In this document: positions 27,501-36,937 of the stretch, piece by piece | How the letters are laid out: the number at the start of each line of letters is the position of its first letter | How positions within the stretch are numbered: position 1 is the stretch's first letter | NCBI GenBank assembly: GCA_938743325.2 | Contig: OW568876.1 | Span: forward strand, 310,001-374,000 | Length of the DNA: 64,000 bases | DNA from: Pycnococcus provasolii | Taxonomy: Eukaryota; Chlorophyta; Pseudoscourfieldiophyceae; Pseudoscourfieldiales; Pycnococcaceae | Reading direction: 5' to 3' | Made by a program: the position numbers and the translations under genes | The notes under the pieces: generated by a model | The model's database searches: none | The model's input: only the letters and a program-made list of their open reading frames with translations | Told to the model about the DNA's origin: nothing

Positions 27501-29969
27501 GTAGGCTTTGTTGCAATTCGGCACGCCCCGGGATACGGCGATGTGTCGAATGCGCGTCCGTATCGAGACGCCCGTGCACCGATGGACTTCGTCGAAGGCT
27601 CTTTCGATCGCCGTGTACAGCCACACTTCCGTCTGCGCGTGGCGTCAAGCGCGTATGCATCGACGCTGCGCGCAGACGCTGCGTCGCTGGATTGCAAGAC
27701 GCTGCATCGCTCGAATGCGACCGCTTTCCGATTCGGACCGCTCGATGCCCATCCTCCACTACACCAAACTGTCGATGCGCTGACAACGCTTAGCATTGCT
27801 GTGGGCCATCTCGTTATGCCAGCAAACCGGTCTCGCGCGGTAAACGAAGCTTCTACGAGCTCGAACATCACCATGCAGAGCCTCAATCAGGAGAGAGCTA
27901 CTCGAGCACGTGACGCCACGATTATCGATACGCTGCGCCAGGCAGGGGGTCCGTCGTCACCACATCTCACCAACGTCGTGATTGGCGGCTTGCTAACGCC
28001 GCTTACGTTACTTCGACGTGCGGACGAATTGAATGGTCCCCTGGCAGACACACGCGCTTGGAACTATGTCGCCATCGAAGGCTGCATTTACGTTCAATTC
28101 GCGCTAATCTCAAGCCTGCTGTATGGCTATGCACCACGCTTTGCGGCAGTGTGGAGCCCTACGGCGAATGGCACCTTGGCAGCATCCAGGGCAGCGCGTG
28201 CCGTGCGGCGTGCCGATACATTTACTGCCGCCGTGGAGGGAAGTGCTCGTGTCGTGCGCAATGCCGCCGGATTTATCGGTGCCGATGGACCAAGCGGATT
28301 CCGCACAGCTGGGCTTGCGTCTGAGACTGCCTTCGTCGAGGCGGCCATCTACGCGTACGAGCGCATGAAAGGTGCCATCCTTCGCGACGAAGCTGGCATG
28401 GTGGATTCCGATCGCGTCGCAGAGGGCTACGTTGCTTCAGCATATGAATTGTCGCACGCTTCCGTGGCACTTCAGCGCTTCCTCTGTTCCGCGGCCGCAT
28501 CCGCGCGTGCCGGTGATTCGGCAGCTTCTAATTCGCGTCGTACAATTGAGGCGGTGGGAAATCTTGTGACTGGTGCCCTGGCGGATGAGATTGCTGGGTT
28601 TGGCGGCGCATTCTACCGTGCTTGGGTGGAACAACTTGGCATGAACTCTCCGGAGCGTTCGGCGTGGCTCACGAGCCTGTCTTCTCCGCTTCTTCTACGT
28701 TCGACAGGCGGCGTACTCGGACGGGCAACACCATGGGATGTACGGTATGGCCCCACAGTGACCTTTGCTCGCATGACTGCGTATGGCGACGCAGAGGCAT
28801 CGCACGGACCCGCAGCTCTATCGAAAAGGCTTGTATCCGATTACGGCGCTGCCGTGGAGATGGGACTCGCGGCGAATTCAATAGCATCGCCGTTGGCTCC
28901 ACCGCCGCCGCCTACTGCCGCTCGCGTGGCACGCGTGTTTGGCCTGGAAGCGTGGATGGTGCTGTCAATTGCCTCGATCCTCGTAGGCTTATCAGCAGTG
29001 GTGACTGCTGTGGCGTGCATGCGCCTTCCCCCTCGTTCGTCTTGCATGGGTATTCGCAAGCAACCCCAAACTTCGGGGACTGCTGCTGCCGCGCCGCCAT
29101 TCGCGAGTTCGACCCAGAGCGATGTGGAGACTCCGCAAAGCCTCAAGGTGCTTCCTTCCGCTCCAACGGCAGCGAGTCTGGTTTGGGGATACCGTGGCGA
29201 AAAGTCTAGCTTCGCCGGTGCTCGCTCGCATCCAGGTGTTTCACAGAAGGACCAAGCTTCGACTCGCGGTCCACCGTCGCTTGAGATGCAGATTGAAATT
29301 GCGGAGGCTAGCGCTGTGGCAAATGCAGAGCCATGGACCCTAGGTGAGGAGCTTGCAAGTGCGCGTGCCGCGCTCACGCTTCAGGAAAAGATGGCATCGA
29401 AGAACGAGGGTGGCGTCGCTTTCACGAAGCCGGTGGAAAGCGGGCCATTGGCAATTGACGGCGATGAATCCCCTCGCCGTCCTTCGCGCGCTGCGTCGCA
29501 GAGAGCGCGTGCTGAGGAGATTCTTGCGAAGAATGTTGCTGAGGCTGAGAAGCGTCGCGCGTCGATCCTCGCGGAAGCTGAGAATCGTCGAAAACGAGCG
29601 AGTTTGAAACCTGACGAGTTGTCCGTGGCTACCGCGGCTGTTCTCGATCAGCAGGCTGCTGAGACGACAAAGAAGAACGAGTCCACAACCAAGAAGAAAA
29701 AGGAGGGTGCACAGGAGGATGCTCTGTCACCTTCGTCGCGGAAGAAGAAGGGCAAGTCGACGAAGGCTGACGACTTGACGGTGGAGGACATGGAGGACTT
29801 CGACGAAGAGCTCGACGCGAGTCTAACGCAGACGAGCGGCATTGTGCCTTCGGTGGCATCGCTGTCCACCTCTCGTGGTGGCGGTGGCGGTGGCGGTGGT
29901 GGCGGTGGTGGTGGAGTAAGTTCGTTCCCCTGGACGCGAGGCGCCCTTCCGTCTTCCATGGACTCTTGA
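24585..29969 (+). CDS. Giant type I membrane protein with leishmanolysin-like (M8) domain lacking its zinc site
   Basis: 1794 residues from ATG 24585, with a signal peptide (LGLSLLATVVSLVGVLA, about 23-39). Residues about 188-430 follow the peptidase M8 layout: HIAVHVRVVGFP, a GRPTAAALDVCYP segment, ARAKTHFQCTTLARLPL, GDVLTEN, and SLTHALLNDTGWYV with GFARGCAFAD. But the HExxH helix is replaced by NGAIAALLSIL (about 261-271), and the third-ligand SHWE position reads SLRW (344-347). So this is probably a non-catalytic M8 relative. Next come Cys-rich segments, Pro-rich linkers (about 762-808 and 881-915) around an EGF-like CDCHLGVRGTSC, an unknown domain of about 500 residues, one membrane helix (about 1454-1478) and a charged tail with Gly run. 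Probable cell-surface or wall-matrix protein. Confidence 0.8.
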   Translation: MVLRRRRVTKYARRQWHSCCCILGLSLLATVVSLVGVLADDLTNSQPLQISLIADGALPTLTTASLSQTNEKELFGRILPLALMRTQQIVRVRQTYENGEQVSDASATHSGVPRTCAEQVTVGFAKPGELVQQNATTATVCTRYDAVGTCGTVSGIHEDYLAAAEQCRADNPFKCNMLPLGSKAPNAHIAVHVRVVGFPNASSSQTCTSAFASGGACAFAPTTGRPTAAALDVCYPALFDRYPQPGAGGPALARARAAAANGAIAALLSILAADLPLVVRWRDAFDGTPRSTGKRGPHPSVTRILIGTRYAWTIATPTIIARAKTHFQCTTLARLPLAVSGGASLRWPAHLVYGDVLTENLEVDGEASVGVLAGSAKATAVGGAEPPAEISSLTHALLNDTGWYVAGSRVEHTQPSRPPYGFARGCAFADWTNSPVRGEEVPPLPRIKYGSGRLQATPVDRHAFARKWVDGVTPSDTECAPDYRGVLATACADNEGGGACKQARLVPYRSCEFTPDDAMYSLNASQNYAHLGWSFGGGDGGAIGMCLPLHNSRERQVGINTVQLPGTASIRGGCHRVRRTGQRIRVVGSAALCDGSAQSPTCIVSRMLRTTLGDDAIFHAESAEIFVVHAPNVPSYADSLEQQGQWVNCPPLELVDMAPLGFNEGAFLGPCPMLVDHTNQRKARDVVQKLSAIASTGGGSNEFGVSNPGNDDRDEVYISANMPLVDAHRLACPLGCGEGGGTCASYNPAYYEEIVEEEGTFLSPPPPPPLPNSVQSPPPPEPFTYIQSPPPPPLQPPLAPSPPPSSSDDDASRCDCHLGVRGTSCSEIFCMDSHDCVLWPPVDSLITSDVYHCPASFDAMSELVPSAGPGPEHQCALFSPPPFPPPSPPPPPGLPSPPPSPPPPPPPAPAKPLISQGVVSSNALACGLALANCFAYLDGDGDGGFDDDSWGAVPSSQAAMSYAKEAHGSTDGVGFVAIRHAPGYGDVSNARPYRDARAPMDFVEGSFDRRVQPHFRLRVASSAYASTLRADAASLDCKTLHRSNATAFRFGPLDAHPPLHQTVDALTTLSIAVGHLVMPANRSRAVNEASTSSNITMQSLNQERATRARDATIIDTLRQAGGPSSPHLTNVVIGGLLTPLTLLRRADELNGPLADTRAWNYVAIEGCIYVQFALISSLLYGYAPRFAAVWSPTANGTLAASRAARAVRRADTFTAAVEGSARVVRNAAGFIGADGPSGFRTAGLASETAFVEAAIYAYERMKGAILRDEAGMVDSDRVAEGYVASAYELSHASVALQRFLCSAAASARAGDSAASNSRRTIEAVGNLVTGALADEIAGFGGAFYRAWVEQLGMNSPERSAWLTSLSSPLLLRSTGGVLGRATPWDVRYGPTVTFARMTAYGDAEASHGPAALSKRLVSDYGAAVEMGLAANSIASPLAPPPPPTAARVARVFGLEAWMVLSIASILVGLSAVVTAVACMRLPPRSSCMGIRKQPQTSGTAAAAPPFASSTQSDVETPQSLKVLPSAPTAASLVWGYRGEKSSFAGARSHPGVSQKDQASTRGPPSLEMQIEIAEASAVANAEPWTLGEELASARAALTLQEKMASKNEGGVAFTKPVESGPLAIDGDESPRRPSRAASQRARAEEILAKNVAEAEKRRASILAEAENRRKRASLKPDELSVATAAVLDQQAAETTKKNESTTKKKKEGAQEDALSPSSRKKKGKSTKADDLTVEDMEDFDEELDASLTQTSGIVPSVASLSTSRGGGGGGGGGGGGGVSSFPWTRGALPSSMDS

Positions 29970-31075
29970 CCTTGTAAAGAAGAAATATATTAGTTAGTAC
30001 TACAAAACAAAGGTTGGTTCCTCGAAAAGCTACGTTAAGAATTTTACAGACAGCCGACGTGTGTGTCATTTGCAGTGGCGTCGTAGTAAGGTACACAGGT
30101 AAGTCCTGAAGGCTCGTCACACAATTCGCTTATAAAGGTACATAACTAAGAACTACTGTACAGTATTTCGCTACCGTAAAGGTGAGTCAAGCAAATTAGC
30201 CTTGTAGTTGGTAGTTGGTAGGTGCCGTCTTGACACAAGGAAGTACAGTAGGCTTCCTACAGGAGGGTGGTCATCTCGATTCAACCGTGAGAACTGAGAA
30301 GGTGAACTGAGTGTGGAGAGGGAGGGAAACGGGATGATCTTCACCTCACAACCACCACGAAGAAGGGCATCGACGACGACGAGACGGGATCCCAATCACG
30401 TGCTCGTTCCTCAACTAGCCGTTGAAGAGAGAAAGAAAGGGGCAAAGCCGGCAAGGGGCCTCAAAGTGCAACCCAAAGGTTTGCATGTAAAGTAAAGTTT
30501 ACGGTACAAAATAGTCTACCTTTACAACCACATGGATGGAAAAGAAAAAATAAGTAAAGGTAGCCGTTGCAAGAAACACAAGTTCTTAGTCTACGGATTC
30601 CGTGTATTTGGTCGTCGATTCCAACAAGGCCGCATGAGCAGCACGACCAGCTTTGAACCCGTCGAGGCGTCGACCAGCATGAGCCTCGCGAGAGGGCAGA
30701 GATGCACGTTGAAGGAAGGAGCAGCACGTGGAAGACGTGATGCACGACCAGAGATGCACGTTGAAGACGTGATGCACGTGTAAGGTAGACTGAGCCCACT
30801 GCCCACTGCAAGAGGAAGGAATGGAGGGAATGCGTGAGTGGAAGGAATGCGGGAAGAAGAGACAAGAGGCAATGCAGAATGCAGACGTTCTGTACGTTTG
30901 TTTGTGCGAACTTCGAATTTGAATCGCGTCGTTCAAAGCAAAGCAAAGCAAGCGTGTTCGTGTTGTGTTGTGTGTTGTGCCCTTACACTTCTCGCCTCTT
31001 CACTCTTCACTCTTCACTCTTCATTCTTCGTTTTCCCTTTTCGTATTTCCTTAAAGTTCAGTTAAGTTAAGCAGT
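29970..31075. other. Intergenic region upstream of H2A.Z
   Basis: 1.1 kb. A TGTAA at 29973-29977 probably ends the preceding transcript. A short imperfect direct repeat (GATGCACGTTGAAG, near 30702 and 30751, with GTGATGCACG variants) lies at 30700-30782, an AAAGC run at 30937-30951, and CACTCTT repeats at 30999-31025 just before the H2A.Z leader. Reading frames here are repeat-derived; no gene called. Confidence 0.5.
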
Positions 31076-31943
31076 ATGTCAGGCAAGGGCGCGAAAGGAT
31101 TGGCAGGCAAGGGTGCGAAAGGCACCATGGTCAAAGGTGACAAGAAGAAACCCGTGACGCGATCCGCGCGTGCGGGACTTCAGGTAAGTATGATTTGTGT
31201 TTGTTTGACTTTTTTTCTTGTGTCATGCTCGTGCTGCTGTCTGAGGAGGAGCGGAGAGCAGTTGGAGGACAGACACTTGCACCTGTTGTGTTTTCTTGTT
31301 TTCTACTCAGCGGCTTAACTGGGCTACCTCTCCGCCTTTGTGCTTTGCCTATCTGCGCGCCTTGTTTGTGCGCACGCGGCCACACCAGCTATCACGCATG
31401 TGTGGGATGGGATACCCCTCGAAACAAAACGACCGCGTGTGGAGATATCGAAAAACTTGCAAACACAGGGAGAACGTGGCGAAAGAAGGAAGCGCGTCGG
31501 AGTGTTTGCGTGCAGCTCTGTCCTGCAGCTAACCAACAACAAGCACTGAAACGAAAACTGCACTGACGTACACTCATGCCACACACGAAAATTTCAAATT
31601 TTCAAAAACAAAATACAACGTGAACACGTGACAGTTCCCCGTCGGCCGTATTCACCGTATGCTCAAAAACCGCGTCGTCCAAAATGGCCGCGTCGGCGGA
31701 ACGGGCGCTGTGTACACCGCAGCTATCCTCGAGTACCTCACGGCCGAGGTGCTCGAGCTTGCTGGCAACGCGTCGAAGGACCTCAAGGTGAAGCGTATCA
31801 CTCCGCGCCACCTGCAGCTCGCCATCCGCGGAGACGAGGAGCTCGACACGCTCATCAAGGCGACCATCGCGGGCGGTGGTGTCATCCCGCACATCCACAA
31901 GAGCCTCATCAACAAGTCGTCCAAGAAGAAGTCCGCCAACTAA
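31076..31943 (+). CDS. Histone H2A.Z variant, two exons
   Basis: Spliced gene: exon 1 31076-31183 (36 codons), exon 2 31635-31943; 138 residues. H2A.Z replaces H2A in promoter-flanking nucleosomes and is placed by SWR1-type remodellers. The histone fold is intact: SARAGLQ at the exon end joins to [12 protein letters not shown] in exon 2. The H2A.Z-specific features are visible: [20 protein letters not shown] and [16 protein letters not shown], where the docking region and acidic patch differ from canonical H2A. The Lys/Gly-rich N-terminal tail is also typical. The intron has GT-AG ends in phase 0, between codons. No canonical H2A is nearby, so it is not part of a replication-dependent histone cluster. 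Confidence 0.95.
31184..31634 (+). other. Spliceosomal intron in H2A.Z
   Basis: 451 bp, beginning GTAAGTATG and ending ACACGTGACAG. It is the only intron I can define with confidence in the window. I looked for box C/D or H/ACA snoRNA signs inside and saw nothing firm. Confidence 0.9.
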
Positions 31944-32248
31944 GCGGATGACGGCACAGCATTAAAAACACACAAAAAGAGACCGTTGCGTGGGGATAGA
32001 CGCAGACACAAACGGCTACACAAACTACTTCTTTTATAACAACTTCGTAAAACAAAACACATTTTCATTTTCATTTGAGACGTGCACCATAGACAACATA
32101 CACCTTCGACCGCCTGCTCTGTGCACACAAGTGTTTCCCATGCACGTACGGTACCAACCTAACCTTATACTGTATATGACTTGGGAAACAGAGAAGAAGG
32201 AGTCATCCTTTTATCGTTACTCGCGTCGTCGAAATTCTCACATCCCCA

Positions 32249-33574
32249 CTACACGTCCGCCGCTACGACGTCCTCCTTGGTCATGCGTACCTCCTCGACG
32301 TCGTCGTCCGTCGCACCGAACATGTCCTGCAGCTGCTTGCGTCCGAACAGAGTGCTCTCAGAGCTGTCGCCATCCCCATTTTCTGACGCCTGAGGCAGGA
32401 GCTCCTTGAGCTCACACAGGTACATAATCTTGCGAAAGTAGTTGCGACCAGTCACCTTGCGCTGCGCTCCGCTGGCTCCCATGCCGTCCGTCTTGAGCAT
32501 AAGAGCTCCGTAACTCTGGTACATGCGCCGCGACAATTCCTCGAGTGCGCGGCTCGTAGTCTCAGCGTTAAGTCCTGCGGCATCACGCAGCGCGACTATG
32601 TCCGCGACGGCGTTCGTGTCAAAGGGGCGCTGGTCAAGCACGTATCGCAGGTACTTGCGAAACACCTCCTCCGCCGAGAACCCGGACTGCGAGCGCACCG
32701 CGCGCACGAGCTGCGGTGTGAGCTCCTCGCGGCGCGTTGGAAGGTACTTGTTGAGCTTCTCGATGACGCCGAGATTTCGCGCAACGAGCCGCTTGCGTCG
32801 CGTCCTGGGCGACAATTTGTGCCTGACCACCTTTCCTACCGACCACAGGAACGTTCCCGCAAGCACCGTGAGCGGCAGGCCGAAGGCCACCTGCAGGGCT
32901 GGGTTATTGCGCACCGCCGGTGGAAGCCTCGCGGCGATGCTCTGCGTGAAGCTTGACCTCGCCGCCTCGCCCGCCGTCGCCTCCGCCCCGGTCGCCGCGA
33001 CGCCCTCCTCGTCCGCGTCGTCGGCGTCGGCAGCAGCCTTCACCTTCGCGTCAAGCCCTGCGGTTGCGGCGGCTTCCGCGCTGGCTTCTCCGTCAACTGT
33101 TTCTCTTCCCTCCGCGTCTTTGGGTGTGTCTTCTCCGTCTTTTTGCGTGGACGTAACTGCAGACCCGGTCGAAGCTCCTTCCGTGTCGAGCATCTTCGCC
33201 GTGTCACCTGCGTTGTCCCCAGCGCTGGCGTCCCCTGCTGCGTCACCAAGTTTCGCTGCACGTGCCTCCGCCGCCCTTGCTCGTGCCGCTTCTTGCGCCG
33301 CTTCGATCGCCTCTTCCTCCTGCATCGCCTCGTCCAAGAGGGACTGCGTGAGTGATCCCGCACCTTTGCGTCCTCGCGCGTACAGGCGCACAGATTCTCT
33401 CTTGCGCCGCGATGATGCCAAGCATGATGATGATGTAGGACACCCCCAAGCTGAAGAGAACAAAGTACATGCTCGTCTAGAAGAGCGCTGTGTAAGTCTG
33501 ACGCCGCGTTTAAAAAGAAAACTGCGAGATGAACCACCTGAGGTTTGTAAGGATCGAGAAGGAGCAGGCGCCAT
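32249..33574 (-). CDS. Probable plastid-targeted single-pass membrane protein, unknown
   Basis: 441 residues from ATG 33574. Residues 1-65 are a Ser/Arg-rich transit-type peptide ending near RLYARG. A long Ala/Glu/Gly/Asp low-complexity region follows (about 70-215), then one hydrophobic segment (LQVAFGLPLTVLAGTFLWSVG, about 235-255) and a conserved-looking helical domain: NKYLPTRREELTPQLVRAV, EEVFRKYLRYVLDQRPF, DIVALRDAAGL, ending FGRKQLQDMFGATDDDVEEV. That domain resembles an unnamed family I associate with plant plastid proteins, but I cannot name it and assign no function. The next gene on the same strand ends 576 bp away. Confidence 0.6.
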   Translation of the reverse strand: MAPAPSRSLQTSGGSSRSFLFKRGVRLTQRSSRRACTLFSSAWGCPTSSSCLASSRRKRESVRLYARGRKGAGSLTQSLLDEAMQEEEAIEAAQEAARARAAEARAAKLGDAAGDASAGDNAGDTAKMLDTEGASTGSAVTSTQKDGEDTPKDAEGRETVDGEASAEAAATAGLDAKVKAAADADDADEEGVAATGAEATAGEAARSSFTQSIAARLPPAVRNNPALQVAFGLPLTVLAGTFLWSVGKVVRHKLSPRTRRKRLVARNLGVIEKLNKYLPTRREELTPQLVRAVRSQSGFSAEEVFRKYLRYVLDQRPFDTNAVADIVALRDAAGLNAETTSRALEELSRRMYQSYGALMLKTDGMGASGAQRKVTGRNYFRKIMYLCELKELLPQASENGDGDSSESTLFGRKQLQDMFGATDDDVEEVRMTKEDVVAADV

Positions 33575-34149
33575 GACCTGACCGGAGGGGTTCCCAAACG
33601 GAGCCAAACGGAGGAGGCGTGTAGGCGTATCCGGAATGCAAGGTAGGGAGGGACCCGCCGCCGTGGCTTAAATGCTCCCCTTACTACCGGGTACTCGCCC
33701 CGAGGGAAAGAGAGACGAGCGGATAAGGGGAGTGTGGGCCAGGGACCGAACGCTCTCTCAGGATCAGGCATCCCACTTGAGGGGATCCGTCGTTGTCGTT
33801 GTCGTTGAGGAACAACCGGAACTCCGGATTCATCAAGACGTTTTTGGCAACATGAGGATACCTCTCCCACTGTCACACCTTGTTTGTCTGTCACACCCGT
33901 CTTTTGTTTTTTGTTTCACAGGTGCTATGCATGCGTGTTCTCATATCTCGTACCGTACCGGCACCTACAGTAGTATTATGTCATGTAACTTAAGTAGTGG
34001 GTTATGTCGTGCTCTTTTCTAGTTTTTTTCCCTTGTCTTGTCACACGTACTGTGCATATGTATGTGCAAGGGTACTTAAGGTTTCCTTGGGAAAACCTGT
34101 ATCTTTGTGAAGGGATGTTTTTATGCTTTTATGTTTTTAAAAAAGACTT
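33575..34149. other. Intergenic region between same-strand genes
   Basis: 575 bp separating two minus-strand genes. It includes the 5' flank of the plastid-type gene and the 3' flank of the thioredoxin-like/PAP gene. No telomere-type array and no gene seen. Confidence 0.4.
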
Positions 34150-35850
34150 TTACTTGTCCAGTGGAACGCTTTCGTATTCACCACTCGACGCGCTCACTGG
34201 CTCATCAGAAATGCGACGCCAAACCGCCAAACCACCGCCGCGACCGCGAGCGGCGACGCACTTGTCGTCCGCGAGGAAAAACGTGAAGAACGGCTGGCTT
34301 CCCACCTTCGCCTTCTTGCCCTTCGCAATCGCACCCTCGCCGGAGGAAACCGACTCCTCGGCACTTTTCACCGCGTCCCAATCGCCGCCGTCAATCTCCT
34401 TCGTGTACACGGTGCTGCCGTTGAACGCGATGCTGACGCGATCGAACGTAAACTCGAGCATCGCTTTCTTCTCCCTCCACACGTACGGTCCGTCGAAGAA
34501 GAGCGCGAGCGGGCCAAGGTAAACGCCGTTGCGAATGCGCTCATTCGCGGGATCAAAGCTCTGCACGGCAGGAATTGGGAAGTATCCACCCCCTCCCGTT
34601 CTGCTGAGAGACAGTGCATCTTTCAGCTTGCCGTTCCCGCTCGTGTAAGTAAGGCGGTACAGACCCTTGACGTCATCCTTCGTCGGTCGTGGCACGGCAT
34701 TCAGGCGGCGCTGCTTCTCCAGCGCGACGAGAGACTCGAAGGCAAGCTTCGGCGGCGCACGCGACTGTGCAGTATCGTGGACCACCTTGAGTGCGTCCTC
34801 CGCCGACGGGAGTGGATCAAACTTGCCGTCAGATGCACGCGGCGCCTTAGCGATGCGCGCGAGGCGCGAGGCATCTGCGTACCCGAGAATGCCTGGGTCG
34901 TCGTGCCGGTAGATCACCTCACCATCGTCAATCACCAGCGATCCACCGCGCTGCACCAAAAGCTGGTCGTCTGCCGGTGCCAGAGCCTCCCAGTTCTGCA
35001 AAATTTCCGTCATGTTGTTGAGTCGGAGCGTTGCGAGCTCGAACGGACGCTGGTAGTCCTTACCCACGAGGTTGAAGAGCGCCTTCCAGCTCAGGTCGAC
35101 ATTCGAGTTGTCGTTGAACGTCTGCGCGGCTGTTTTGTCTCCAAGGTAGCCTCTGAAAACTTCGCGCAGGGTGTACGGTGAACCGACACCCGCGCACATG
35201 ACGAGCAGTTTTGTCATGCCGCTTACATTTGGCATGTCGTCGATCGAGATAGGACCGAGCACGAAGCTCTTCGGGCCACGTGCGAGTCCGGGCCTGAATC
35301 CCAGTTTGCTGTAGCACGCACCCGTCTCATCGGCGTACAGGCGATCGGCAGGAAAGTTCGTTCTCCTGGCAAAGTCCGCCGCCGCCTTTTGCGTTCCGAT
35401 GCCTACTGCGACGACTGGTATGTTCGCCTGGTCGAGCGCAGGAATTTCGTCGACGAGCCTCTGCGCGAGCTCCCAAGAGTCAAAGTCACCAAACTGCGTG
35501 AGGAATACGACGATTGCGCGTCCTGACGTTGGTATGACGCTTGAAGCGTCGACGTCTTCGTTGGCATCGACACGCGTGATTTTGATGTCATCGAGCGTGG
35601 GTGCAAGAAGTCTCGACGACGACGACGACGAGGATGTCGAGGATGTCGTCGCGGACGTCGATGCTTGTGCTTGTGACGACGACGAAGGGGATGATGACGC
35701 TGCCGAGACACGTGACCTAGAAAACCGTGGAGTAGAAAGTGAAGTGCCACAAGCGCCACCAGCACCACCACCAGCAGCACGGTGTATGCCCGCACGACGG
35801 GGTGCCCCCCTACTAAGAGGAGCACGAGCACGAACACGAAGAGCGGACAT
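34150..35850 (-). CDS. Plastid-type fusion: AhpC/TSA-2 thioredoxin-like domain plus PAP/fibrillin lipocalin domain
   Basis: 566 residues. Residues 1-75 are Arg/Ser/Ala-rich with poly-Ser, a good plastid transit peptide. Residues about 85-350 follow the AhpC-TSA_2/PRXL2 fold: AIVVFLTQFGDFDSWELA, PVVAVGIGT, LYADETGACYSKLGF, then the strand pair GGSLVIDDGEVIYRHDDPG. In that family the loop after the first strand often carries redox cysteines; here it reads GDFDSWE with none. Residues about 390-555 match PAP/fibrillin proteins (DDVKGLYRLTYTSGNGKL, RNGVYLGPLALFFDGPYVW, SIAFNGSTVYTKEID), which bind lipids at plastoglobules and thylakoids. Inferred role: lipid-associated plastid protein, probably not a peroxidase. 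Confidence 0.75.
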   Translation of the reverse strand: MSALRVRARAPLSRGAPRRAGIHRAAGGGAGGACGTSLSTPRFSRSRVSAASSSPSSSSQAQASTSATTSSTSSSSSSSRLLAPTLDDIKITRVDANEDVDASSVIPTSGRAIVVFLTQFGDFDSWELAQRLVDEIPALDQANIPVVAVGIGTQKAAADFARRTNFPADRLYADETGACYSKLGFRPGLARGPKSFVLGPISIDDMPNVSGMTKLLVMCAGVGSPYTLREVFRGYLGDKTAAQTFNDNSNVDLSWKALFNLVGKDYQRPFELATLRLNNMTEILQNWEALAPADDQLLVQRGGSLVIDDGEVIYRHDDPGILGYADASRLARIAKAPRASDGKFDPLPSAEDALKVVHDTAQSRAPPKLAFESLVALEKQRRLNAVPRPTKDDVKGLYRLTYTSGNGKLKDALSLSRTGGGGYFPIPAVQSFDPANERIRNGVYLGPLALFFDGPYVWREKKAMLEFTFDRVSIAFNGSTVYTKEIDGGDWDAVKSAEESVSSGEGAIAKGKKAKVGSQPFFTFFLADDKCVAARGRGGGLAVWRRISDEPVSASSGEYESVPLDK

Positions 35851-36937
35851 GAGGTGCAGAATGAACGTCGCATATCTCGTGTGTGTGGCGGGGGGCGATC
35901 TGAACCGCGCATTTTCGTAACCCTAACCCTAATAGACTATCCAACCCCCTGGGCGGAAGTTCGCTCCTCTCCCCTGATTCCCTCACCCCCCATTTTATTT
36001 CATGAGCAGCACGAACGGATCCCCGGCCGGAGCCTAACTTCCTCTCCAACCTTTATTCATGCGCGGCCGGACGCACGAACGACACCAAGCAGCCGCAAAC
36101 TGCAAACCAACGCCGCTGCAAGAGTGCAAGGCAACTGGCAACAGGCAACATGAGGAGGCCACCATCCCAACCCACCCAAACGCGAGCACCCTCCCCACCC
36201 GATCCCACCAGCAGACCAGTCCCCACCCAAACCCCACCACCACCACCACCACCACGTATGTACGAGGTGCGAGGGATCCACATGTGCACGGTGCGGGCTC
36301 CCCAACCTGCCCGGTGCACCATGCGCACCATGTGCAACGTGCAGGGAACGCGACCCTTGTAAGTTTAGGAAAGAAAGAGATGGGAAAGGGATGGAATCCG
36401 TCCCGCCAGCCGGATCGGATGGAAATGGCGGGATCAACTACTGGCCGACTCCGGGGAGGGAATTTCCCACCAATCACCTCCCCCTGGGGGCCAGGCATTG
36501 TGTACCGGGTATGGGATTGGGATGTGATTGGTCGCCCTGAGCCCTTCCCCTGGAGGCCCTCCCCTGCACCACCAGAGAGACTCCCCGGGGGGTCCCATCA
36601 CATCACGCGTCCATCATCGCTCTGCGCCATCGCACCGTTGCTGCCTGGTTGGATGCCGTTGCCCCTGGTGATGAAGCGTGGGGGTGTGTCTGGTTCTGGT
36701 GGCTTTGGTGGCTTTGGTGGCTTAACCCTTGGGGGCTCTGGTGGGTCTGGTAGGCCTGTGTTCCCATCTAAATTCACAGGTGGTCGCAATCACTGTCATC
36801 ACGTGGTCCCCCCTAGGACGTTTGGGTCGTCAGGGCGCTGGAACCCTGCGTCCCAGTTGGCGTCAGCGGCACACGGCGTTATTGGCACGGCACCTGCACC
36901 CACTGCACCTTTACAGGTACAGGCGCGATGGAGGTGC
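35851..36937. promoter_or_regulatory. Divergent gap, possible 5' exon or leader of HAD gene
   Basis: 1.1 kb between divergent genes. A telomere-type array sits at 35918-35932. An open frame runs in phase from 36059 into the HAD gene but is Pro/Thr/Gly-rich and unlike a protein domain. A GTAAGT at 36360-36365 and several TTTACAG/TTCACAG sites (near 36780 and 36916) would allow a leader intron; I cannot decide. Confidence 0.4.
35918..35932 (+). promoter_or_regulatory. Telomere-type repeat array (about 2 units)
   Basis: TAACCCTAACCCTAA, 68 bp upstream of the ATG of the minus-strand thioredoxin-like/PAP gene. Confidence 0.65.

Noticed and set aside
30461-30946. 161-codon minus-strand frame in the gap before H2A.Z
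   Set aside because: Repeat-derived His/Ser/Val composition and no family resemblance.
31184-31634. snoRNA in the H2A.Z intron
   Set aside because: No convincing box C/D pair or H/ACA hairpins with ACA tail were seen by eye.
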